From NCBI RefSeq assembly GCF_008107625.1, contig NZ_SDKK01000009.1:43591-107590 (forward strand): 64,000 bases of DNA, read 5' to 3'. Below are positions 58,259 through 64,000 of the stretch, in pieces. The position numbers and the translations under genes were made by a program. Position 1 is the stretch's first letter, and each line of letters starts with the position of its first letter. Origin of the DNA: Zoogloea oleivorans. Lineage in GTDB: Bacteria > Pseudomonadota > Gammaproteobacteria > Burkholderiales > Rhodocyclaceae. The notes beneath the pieces are model-generated. The model ran no database searches. It saw only the letters and a program-made list of their open reading frames with translations, and was not told the origin of the DNA.

Positions 58259-58804
58259 TTACGTCTGCGGATAGACCGTCCGCAAACTCAGCGTGAGTGT
58301 GGTGTCACCGCTGGAAAACCAGATCTGACCGTCCTGGATGGTACAGCTGAGGTTCATGTTGCGCTCGGCCAGCGCAGCGAGTGCCCTGGAATCTTCCGGT
58401 GCAAGGGAAAACACCTTCAGGTTGCCCAACTTGCCAAGGGTGGCCGCGTCCTTCTGCCACCAGAGATCCACCACCCGGCCACCATAGGCGAAAACGATCA
58501 CCTCATCGGCGCGGCCGCAGGCACGACGCAACAAGCGTTCGTCGGGCAGGCCAACTTCAATCCACTGGATTTCGCGACCGGTGTCGTCGCGCACCCAAAG
58601 GGCGGGCTCGTCCACGGTCGAAATGCCGCGACCGAACTGCAGGCGCTCGTCGGCATTCAACGCAAAGGCGAGGACACGCACCATCATCCGCTCGTCGGTT
58701 TCAGAGGGATGTCGGGCCAGGGTCAGGATGTGCTCGGCGAAATGCCCCCGATCCAGGTCGGAAACAGTGAGATTGGCGCGAAAAATGGTGGATTTGAGAG
58801 CCAT
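58259..58804 (-). CDS. yaeQ: YaeQ family protein
   Basis: 181 aa protein of the YaeQ family, related to PD-(D/E)xK nuclease-like folds, function unsettled. It begins MALKSTIFRANLTVSDLDR, followed by the family blocks TDERMMVRVLAFALNADE and EPALWVRDDTGREIQWIEVG. The C-terminal strand ends LTLSLRTVYPQT. ATG at 58804. Confidence 0.9.
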   Translation of the reverse strand: MALKSTIFRANLTVSDLDRGHFAEHILTLARHPSETDERMMVRVLAFALNADERLQFGRGISTVDEPALWVRDDTGREIQWIEVGLPDERLLRRACGRADEVIVFAYGGRVVDLWWQKDAATLGKLGNLKVFSLAPEDSRALAALAERNMNLSCTIQDGQIWFSSGDTTLTLSLRTVYPQT

Positions 58805-58821
58805 GGCGATCGTCGGGCTGA

Positions 58822-58851
58822 AAAACAAAAAACCGGGCACAAGGCCCGGTT
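58822..58851 (-). terminator. Intrinsic terminator of the Lys/Ala-rich lipoprotein gene
   Basis: AACCGGGC and GCCCGGTT form an 8-bp stem, followed on the - strand by TTTTGTTTTT. It lies directly after the lipoprotein gene. Confidence 0.8.
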
Positions 58852-58871
58852 CGAAAAGCTGGCTGGCCGGA

Positions 58872-59243
58872 TTACTTGCCGACAGCAGCCTTGGCCTTCT
58901 CGGCAGCTTCCTTGGCGGCATCAGCGGTAGCGGCAGCCGCATCCTTGCCGGCTTCCTTGGTCGCGGCAGCAGCATCCTTGGCAGCAGAAACGGCGTCCTT
59001 GGCAGCTTCCTTGGTCGCGTCAGCGGCGCTCTTCGCAGCGTCGGTGGTCGCGGTCGCTGCATCCTTGGCGGCATCCTTGGTGGCTTCGGCAGCCAGCTTG
59101 GCGGCCTCAGCAGCCTTGTCGGCAGCTTCCTTGGCAGCGTCTACAACGGGGGTCGGAGCCGGAACGGGTGCTTCTTCCTTCTTGGAGCAGGCAGCAAGGG
59201 CGAGGGCAATCAGGGCAGCAACAGCAAGGGAACGGGTATTCAT
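58872..59243 (-). CDS. Lys/Ala-rich repetitive lipoprotein
   Basis: 123 aa, lipoprotein signal with lipobox LAAC (Cys19), then SKKEEAPVPAPTPVVD and about 85 residues almost wholly of Ala, Lys, Asp, Glu and Thr. These are arranged in degenerate 11-residue units (of the type TKDAAKDAATA), as in LEA group 3 and Lpp-like coiled-coil helices. It probably forms an amphipathic helix in the periplasm. ATG at 59243. Confidence 0.75.
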   Translation of the reverse strand: MNTRSLAVAALIALALAACSKKEEAPVPAPTPVVDAAKEAADKAAEAAKLAAEATKDAAKDAATATTDAAKSAADATKEAAKDAVSAAKDAAAATKEAGKDAAAATADAAKEAAEKAKAAVGK

Positions 59244-59359
59244 CGGAAAGTCTCCAGCGGGGGGTTGTTCAACAAGGAATTCAACCGGACGAAAATCCGT
59301 CCGCATGCACTATGCGCGCGCCATCCTAACGCACCAGGATGCAGGAAGGATGACCTTCA

Positions 59360-59390
59360 CACAAAAAGAAAAAGGCCCCATGGGGCCTTT
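59360..59390 (-). terminator. Intrinsic terminator of efp
   Basis: AAAGGCCCCATGGGGCCTTT is a perfect 20-base dyad, with TTTTTCTTTTTG on the - strand after it. It stands 24 bases downstream of the efp stop. Confidence 0.85.
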
Positions 59391-59413
59391 CCTTGAAACC
59401 TGACGCTGCGGAA

Positions 59414-59974
59414 TCACTTCACCCGGGCGCGGTATTCGTCGGTACGGGTGTCGATTTCGATCTTGTCGCCGATTTCCACAAAGGCCGGAACGGACAGTTC
59501 GAAGCCGCTGGGAAGGATGCGGGCCGGCTTCAGAACCTTGCCGGAAGTGTCGCCCTTGACGGCCGGTTCGGTGTATTCGACTTCTCGCACGACGGCAGTC
59601 GGCAGATCCACGGAGATCGCCTTGCCGTTGAAGAACACGACTTCGCAGGGCATGCCGTCGATCAGGTACTTGAGCGCGTCGGTCATGTTTTCAGCTTCGA
59701 CTTCGTACTGCTCGTAGTCGGCGTCCATGAACACGTACATCGGATCGGCAAAGTAGGAGAAAGTCACTTCCTTCTTGTCGAGAACGACGACTTCGAACTT
59801 GTCGTCAGCCTTGTAAACCGACTCGGACGGAGCGCCCGTGAGCAGGTTCTTGAGCTTCATTTTGACGACAGCGGCATTGCGGCCGGACTTGTTGTACTCG
59901 GCCTTTTGAACCACGAGGGCATCGGCGCCCACCATGATCACGTTGCCGGAGCGGAGTTCCATTGCGGTTTTCAT
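59414..59974 (-). CDS. efp: Elongation factor P (Arg32 type)
   Basis: 186 aa translation factor that rescues ribosomes stalled at polyproline. The tip of the first domain, [14 protein letters not shown], carries Arg32, the residue that is rhamnosylated in the EarP group, instead of the Lys of the EpmA/B group. The remaining domains ([33 protein letters not shown]) are standard. Start at the ATG at 59974 with AGGAAACAGC upstream. A TAGAAT (60039-60034 on the - strand), within the end of earP, may be its own -10 element. Gene follows earP by 57 bases. Confidence 0.95.
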   Translation of the reverse strand: MKTAMELRSGNVIMVGADALVVQKAEYNKSGRNAAVVKMKLKNLLTGAPSESVYKADDKFEVVVLDKKEVTFSYFADPMYVFMDADYEQYEVEAENMTDALKYLIDGMPCEVVFFNGKAISVDLPTAVVREVEYTEPAVKGDTSGKVLKPARILPSGFELSVPAFVEIGDKIEIDTRTDEYRARVK

Positions 59975-60031
59975 GCTGTTTCCTGCTTGCTGAAGTTTGC
60001 GCGGCACGTGCCACGGACAATAGGTAACTTA

Positions 60032-61198
60032 TTATTCTAGCGCAACTTTACAGAATTGCACTAACTGGCTGGCCAGATCGTCCACCTCCTGCAGCTTTGC
60101 CGACCACCGCTTGGCATGGCTAAACAGGGCGGGCAGTGCTGCCAAAAAGGCTGGCCAAGCTTCGCCGATGCCTTCCCCGCGGTTCCACGCCAGCCAGAAA
60201 TCCGTCAGAGCCCGCGCCACTTCCGGGTCGAGTCCGGCTCGGTAGCAAGCAAGGAAAGCCTCCAGTTTTTCCAGATGGGCGCCCTCCTGCTGGGCGTAGA
60301 TGTGCCAAACGAAGGGTTTTTCGGCCCACTGGGCGCGCACGAAAGAATCTTCCCCGCGCACGAAATTGAGATCGCAGGACCACAGCAGCTCGTCGTAGCA
60401 GGCTTGTTCGACGAAGGGCAGTATCCGCACAGTCAGGCTGTCGCGGATCAGACGGTCACCGGCACGCAGACCACTGACTCCGAATTCCGCTGCCACCCCA
60501 GGCAGTATCCGCCCCTCCGGAACCAGGCAGGTAACCCGCGAAACACTGCGCGACCAGGCATCGAAGAGCTCCGGCAAACCGGCGTTTTCATAGGAAAACA
60601 GGGAAACCCGCAATTCTTCGGGCTCGGGCGGGGCTAAATCGAGGGCATCCCAGAAGGCTTGCGGCGAAAAAACGGCCCGGCGCGCCGCGTAATCGGCCTC
60701 GCGGATCAAACCCCCCGTGTTCGCTTCCAGGCCTGGAAAGAAAAAATGCTGGGTCAGCGGCAGGCGCGGATGCGGTGAGGGCATGCGATGGCAGCCACTC
60801 ACCCACTCTTCAGCACTCAGGTATTCGAGATTTACCCACACCGGTCTCGGCGTGCGCCGGGCCATGGCCTCCAGGAAAGATTCCGGCAAAGAGCAGGCAA
60901 AAGCCGCAATCACGACTTCGCCAGGATCAACCGACGACAGTGGATCGCCCCACTGGCGGATCTCGACACCATCAATGAACTGCCTGGAGGCTGCCGGATC
61001 AAGAGCCGGAATCAGGCGACGCGTGCTTTTCAGGTCATCCACCCACAAGCGGACGGCAATCCCGTGCTCGGCCGCCAGTTGCCGCGCCAGCCGCCAGCAC
61101 ACACCGATGTCGCCAAAATTATCCACAACAACGCAGAAAAGGTGCCAACGGGATGGCGCCGGAACGGAAGGGTCTGGAGTCTGCGAAAGAACTGACAA
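60032..61198 (-). CDS. earP: EF-P arginine 32 rhamnosyltransferase EarP
   Basis: 388 aa GT-B type glycosyltransferase of the DUF2331 family, which attaches rhamnose from dTDP-rhamnose to Arg32 of EF-P. The N-terminal block WHLFCVVVDNFGDIGVCWRLARQLA, the RLWVDDLKS segment, and NLEYLSAEEWV and the late FVRGEDSFVRAQWAEKPFVWHIYAQ blocks are distinctive, here seen in part. Start unclear: no ATG or GTG precedes the conserved part; TTG at 61198 is the closest start-type codon. It is followed by efp, the usual pair. Confidence 0.9.
   Translation of the reverse strand: MSVLSQTPDPSVPAPSRWHLFCVVVDNFGDIGVCWRLARQLAAEHGIAVRLWVDDLKSTRRLIPALDPAASRQFIDGVEIRQWGDPLSSVDPGEVVIAAFACSLPESFLEAMARRTPRPVWVNLEYLSAEEWVSGCHRMPSPHPRLPLTQHFFFPGLEANTGGLIREADYAARRAVFSPQAFWDALDLAPPEPEELRVSLFSYENAGLPELFDAWSRSVSRVTCLVPEGRILPGVAAEFGVSGLRAGDRLIRDSLTVRILPFVEQACYDELLWSCDLNFVRGEDSFVRAQWAEKPFVWHIYAQQEGAHLEKLEAFLACYRAGLDPEVARALTDFWLAWNRGEGIGEAWPAFLAALPALFSHAKRWSAKLQEVDDLASQLVQFCKVALE
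61119..61127 (+). promoter_or_regulatory. Perfect DnaA box within earP
   Basis: TTATCCACA, the high-affinity DnaA-binding consensus, sits in the earP N-terminal coding region about 240 bases from the next box at 61360. Confidence 0.6.
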
Positions 61199-61229
61199 AG
61201 CTGGGGATAAACCGGGAAAAGAAGGCGAA

Positions 61230-61430
61230 TGGATTGTGCACAAAGCCCTTCGATGAAGCGAGGTCAAAATTGCTCAACAATCCCTCCACACACCGTACAG
61301 GGTCTTGCAGACAGCTTTATAAACCGGATAACTTTTTGAAAAAAATGGACTTTAAGTACTTATCCACAGAAAACATCCGAGCGTAAACGTTAACAGTATT
61401 TATATATAAACAAAAAACAGTAAACAAATC
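61230..61430. repeat. Imperfect direct repeat, copy A (period 431)
   Basis: Contains in order ATTGTGCACAAA (61233), CAAAATTGCTCaaCAATC (61265), TTATCCACAGAAAA (61360), GTTAACA (61389) and TATATAAACAAAAA (61404). Copy B has the same elements at +431, with 428 for GTTAACA. Confidence 0.75.
61360..61368 (+). promoter_or_regulatory. Perfect DnaA box, copy A
   Basis: TTATCCACA followed by GAAAA, 33 bases before the first AT tract. Confidence 0.7.
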
Positions 61431-61660
61431 CCTTACCCACTAAAACCACGCCCTCCTCAAGAACTTCCTCTGTTTTGGACAACAGAGGTCTATCTGCTTG
61501 ATCCGAAAATCGTCCAGGCACTGAACAACATTCCTTGGGGTCCTGAAGACAAATTTGCAGGGTTCGTGATCAGGTTGTGCAGATCGCAGACACTCACAAA
61601 CTGTCTCCAAAACTTGGTTTGGCGTTCTGCCTGTGCACAACTTGACGGTTAACTTCCGCA

Positions 61661-61860
61661 GAAATTGTGGACAAACCAGGTAAACCGCGCAGGCGCAAAA
61701 TTGCTCCCCAATCTGTCCCAGTCTTGATCCCCCCTCTGTCCAGAGCTTTTTCCCACTTCCATCTCAATGAAAAAAAAGGGGTTTACCGGGTTATCCACAG
61801 AAAAGGCCTGTACACAGTTAACATAGTCTTATATATATAAACAAAAACATAAGAACAAAC
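61661..61860. repeat. Imperfect direct repeat, copy B (period 431)
   Basis: Contains ATTGTGGACAAA (61664), CAAAATTGCTCccCAATC (61696), TTATCCACAGAAAA (61791), GTTAACA (61817) and TATATAAACAAAAA (61835). Sequence between these elements has diverged, so the elements seem to be under selection. Confidence 0.75.
61791..61799 (+). promoter_or_regulatory. Perfect DnaA box, copy B
   Basis: TTATCCACA followed by GAAAA, about 32 bases before the second AT tract. Confidence 0.7.
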
Positions 61861-61989
61861 CTCCTCAAGACTTTTCCCCAAAACCTGTCTTCAGCAGGAA
61901 GGGCAAAGTCATACGGGTTCATCCCTAGACCAGACTTCACGGACCTCCCCCATAATCCCGATCCGTCCTGTCTGCAGGCATGCCACTTC

Positions 61990-62895
61990 ATGTCCGACCG
62001 TCGATTTCCCCGGCTTCTGACTCACCCCTATTTGTTGCTGACGCTGACTGTCCTGTTTTGGTCAGGCAACATGGTGGTGGGACGTGGACTGCGTGAAGCG
62101 GTACCACCCATGAGTCTGGCTTTCGGTCGCTGGATCCTGGCCCTGCTGCTGACCCTGCCCTTCGCCTGGCCCCACCGGCACACCCTGCGCGGGCTGAATG
62201 CCGGCCAATGGGGCATCCTGCTGGTCCTCGGTGTGCTGGGCGTCGGGGCTTACAACACGCTGGCTTACCTGGCCCTGGCCCACACCACCGCAACCAATGC
62301 GGCCCTGCTGAATTCCTTCATTCCGATCGCGATCATCGCCATCTCGTGGTTCCTCGGGCACCGGGCCACGCGGGTGGAGTCGGTCGGGGTGGCGCTGTCC
62401 TTCATCGGCGTGATGACCATCGTCAGCCGTGGCGATCCGGCCGTGCTGGCCGGTTTGAGCCTGAATGTGGGCGATTTGTGGATGCTGGCGGCGGTACTGT
62501 CATGGGCGCTGTACACCCTTGGCCTCAAGTGGCGTCCGGCGGGTGTGCACCCGATGGCCCTGCTGGCGACCTTGACGGTGATTGGTCTGGCGGTGCTGGC
62601 GCCTCTCACCTGGCTGGAACTGGCTGGTGGCGTACAGCTGCATCTGAGTCCGGCAGCACTGGCCGGAGTGGCCTACACCGGGATCTTTCCGGCCTTTCTC
62701 GGTTATGTTTTCTACAACCGGGCAGTGGCCGAAGTCGGTGCCTCGAAGGCCGGGCTGTTCATCCACCTGATGCCGGCTTTCAGCACGATCCTGGCTACGC
62801 TGTTCCTTGGCGAGGTACCGCGGCTCTACCATTTTTCGGGAATTGCGCTGATTCTTGCCGGTATCTGGCTGACGACGGGTTTCAAGAACCGCTAA
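61990..62895 (+). CDS. EamA/DMT family transporter
   Basis: 301 aa inner-membrane protein with ten hydrophobic helices in two EamA repeats. N-terminal repeat motif LFWSGNMVVGRGLREAVPP and second-half LSWALYTLGLKWRPAG; GIFPAFLGYVFYNRAVAEVGASKAGLF is typical of RhaT/YedA-like metabolite exporters in short blocks. The substrate is unknown. It is the first gene to the right of the non-coding region. Confidence 0.88.
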   Translation: MSDRRFPRLLTHPYLLLTLTVLFWSGNMVVGRGLREAVPPMSLAFGRWILALLLTLPFAWPHRHTLRGLNAGQWGILLVLGVLGVGAYNTLAYLALAHTTATNAALLNSFIPIAIIAISWFLGHRATRVESVGVALSFIGVMTIVSRGDPAVLAGLSLNVGDLWMLAAVLSWALYTLGLKWRPAGVHPMALLATLTVIGLAVLAPLTWLELAGGVQLHLSPAALAGVAYTGIFPAFLGYVFYNRAVAEVGASKAGLFIHLMPAFSTILATLFLGEVPRLYHFSGIALILAGIWLTTGFKNR

Positions 62896-62923
62896 ACTCC
62901 GCGCCTGACTTCCGGAGCAGCCC

Positions 62924-63397
62924 TTGCATTTCGAACACCTGATTGCGATCAACGATCCGCTCAATGCCTTCATCGAGCCCCTGGCCGTGGAGCAGGTCTG
63001 GGAAGGCCTGATGTACCGGGTGGAGGAGCCTTGTGTGTTCCTGCCCGGGCTGGATCGCTGCGAAATTTTGTCGCGTAGCCACGAGGGGGTGGAGCGCGCG
63101 CTGTACTTCGGCAGTGCGCACATCCGCGATACGGTCACCTTCGTGCACCACGAGTGGGTGTGTTTCGAGTCGGCTGCGAATGCCGAGCACGCGGGTGGCA
63201 AGCTCACCATCCGCCTCGAGCAGCCCGATCCGAACAGTCTCTACCTGCGCTTCACCTACTCGACGTCCCTGCCGGATGGCATGAGTGCTGGTGAAGGGCT
63301 TCAGGTGTCGGAATTCGTCAAGGCCGCGTACCGGGAATCGGACGTGGATACGGTCCGCATCATCCGCATGATCGCGGCCAACGGCCGCCCCCAGTAG
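62924..63397 (+). CDS. SRPBCC-fold protein (DUF1857/AtaL-like)
   Basis: 157 aa soluble protein of the START/Bet v1-like superfamily that binds a hydrophobic ligand. Blocks are [31 protein letters not shown] and [13 protein letters not shown], ending with [21 protein letters not shown]. It starts with a TTG at 62924; GGAG seven bases before supports this. It follows the DMT gene by 28 bases. Confidence 0.75.
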   Translation: MHFEHLIAINDPLNAFIEPLAVEQVWEGLMYRVEEPCVFLPGLDRCEILSRSHEGVERALYFGSAHIRDTVTFVHHEWVCFESAANAEHAGGKLTIRLEQPDPNSLYLRFTYSTSLPDGMSAGEGLQVSEFVKAAYRESDVDTVRIIRMIAANGRPQ

Positions 63398-63418
63398 CCA
63401 AAAAAACAAGGAGATACC

Positions 63419-64000
63419 ATGAAGGTCGCACGCCCCGAGATCCGTTCCTTCCAGCCGCCGGTCCGTACCCTGATGGGGCCCGGACCGTCCGATGTGCCGC
63501 CGCGGGTGCTGTCCGCCATGGCGCGGCCCACTGTTGGCCACCTTGATCCGGCCTTCGTCGGCATGATGGACGAGCTGAAAAGCCTGCTCCGCTACGCCTT
63601 CCAGACCGAAAACGAGCTGACCTTCCCGGTCTCTGCCCCCGGCTCGGTGGGCATGGAAACCTGTTTCGTGAACCTGGTCAGCCCCGGCGACAAGGTCATC
63701 GTGTGCATCAACGGCGTGTTCGGCCAGCGCATGGCCGAGAACGTGCGCCGGGCTGGCGGTGTGTTGGTGATCGTCGAAGATCCGTGGGGCGCCCCGGTCG
63801 ATCCGGCCAAGGTCGAAGAAGCCTTCGCTGCCAATCCAGATGCGGCCCTGTTTGCCTTCGTGCACGCCGAAACTTCCACTGGTGCGCTGTCCGATGCGGC
63901 TACGCTGGCGGCGATTGCCCGCCGTTACGGTGCGTTGACGATCATGGATTGCGTGACGTCCCTTGGTGGCGTGCCGGTTTTGCTGGACGCGTGGGGCATC
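63419..64000 (+). CDS. Class V aminotransferase, alanine/serine-glyoxylate type (partial, right edge)
   Basis: PLP-dependent aminotransferase; only the first 194 codons are visible. It begins [14 protein letters not shown], with [16 protein letters not shown] and [19 protein letters not shown], typical of the AGXT/serine-pyruvate group, and ends with the [12 protein letters not shown] and MDCVTSLGG region just before the PLP Lys. AAGGAG six bases before the ATG is a textbook ribosome-binding site. Role: photorespiratory or glyoxylate/serine metabolism. Confidence 0.9.
   Translation, partial: MKVARPEIRSFQPPVRTLMGPGPSDVPPRVLSAMARPTVGHLDPAFVGMMDELKSLLRYAFQTENELTFPVSAPGSVGMETCFVNLVSPGDKVIVCINGVFGQRMAENVRRAGGVLVIVEDPWGAPVDPAKVEEAFAANPDAALFAFVHAETSTGALSDAATLAAIARRYGALTIMDCVTSLGGVPVLLDAWGI

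Larger units (their letters stand above)
61199..61989. other. Candidate replication origin (oriC-like), 790-base non-coding region
   Basis: No gene is credible here. The region contains two perfect DnaA boxes (61360, 61791). It also has TTGTGGACA-type half-matches (61233-61244, 61632-61640, 61664-61675) and two AT tracts (TATATATAAACAAAAAA, 61401-61417, and ATATATATAAACAAAAA, 61831-61847). GTTAAC elements stand near both, and the two halves are duplicated at a fixed 431-base offset. Genes diverge on its two sides. Such a layout is typical of a DnaA-dependent unwinding region. dnaA itself is not in the window. It could instead be a DnaA titration site. Confidence 0.55.

Noticed and set aside
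61440-61640. A 66-codon open frame in the candidate origin region
   Set aside because: No ribosome-binding site and no recognisable product; region composition is non-coding.

Overview
The window is a GC-rich (roughly 65%) bacterial chromosome segment with tightly packed genes and many 4-base ATGA/GTGA overlaps. An EF-P carrying Arg32 next to its rhamnosyltransferase EarP, a nine-gene atpIBEFHAGDC operon, a ubiE-ubiJ pair, PhoB/PhoR and a rhombosortase pair all point to a betaproteobacterium, most likely of the Rhodocyclales type. The taxonomic call is inference from gene content. No tRNA, rRNA, insertion sequence, prophage or CRISPR array was seen.

Layout. (1) 1-12.6 kb, mostly - strand: an LPS core/outer-core cluster with GT4, two GT9 enzymes, a DUF5672 protein, a NodB-type deacetylase, a DxD glycosyltransferase, GT25, an O-antigen ligase, a sialyltransferase-like enzyme, MsbA, a CX5R phosphatase and an HldE homologue whose second domain has lost its signature. 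(2) 12.6-21.7 kb: a hydroxyacid dehydrogenase, then cobalamin uptake and salvage. cobO, btuD, btuC and btuB (with a textbook cobalamin riboswitch) are on the - strand. cobU, a small chagasin-like gene, cobT, cobS and cobC diverge on the + strand. (3) 21.9-28.4 kb: GNAT, an alpha/beta hydrolase, an orphan GspC-like protein, a pqiA-pqiA-pqiB-pqiC lipid-transport operon and an AT-richer lipoprotein gene. (4) 28.4-38.1 kb: a ClpP-like protease, a MASE1 histidine kinase without its phospho-acceptor His, a SWIM/SNF2 helicase, a sirtuin, a YafJ-type amidotransferase, a HIT protein and a large unknown protein. (5) 38.1-42.2 kb: phoB-phoR with a PHO box, a DUF971 gene, ubiE and ubiJ. (6) 42.2-49.1 kb: the complete F1Fo ATP synthase operon. 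(7) 49.3-56.3 kb: ArsR regulator, Aas-type acyltransferase/AMP-ligase, rhombotail lipoprotein, rhombosortase, Tat-exported amidohydrolase and an LplT-PlsC fusion, probably one envelope and phospholipid-repair operon. (8) 56.3-61.2 kb, - strand: META lipoprotein, GST, Tat-exported Fe-SOD, YaeQ, a Lys/Ala-rich lipoprotein, EF-P and EarP. (9) 61.2-62.0 kb: a 790-base non-coding region. (10) 62.0-64.0 kb, + strand: DMT transporter, SRPBCC protein and a class V aminotransferase cut by the right edge.

The most striking element is the non-coding region at 61.2-62.0 kb. It has an imperfect duplication with a constant 431-base offset. Each copy carries a perfect DnaA box (TTATCCACA) and an AT tract, and genes diverge on both sides. 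The + strand goes from C-rich on the left to G-rich on the right. Six perfect DnaA boxes lie between 55.7 and 61.8 kb. Together these features suggest a chromosomal replication origin (oriC) without dnaA beside it, or another DnaA-binding locus.
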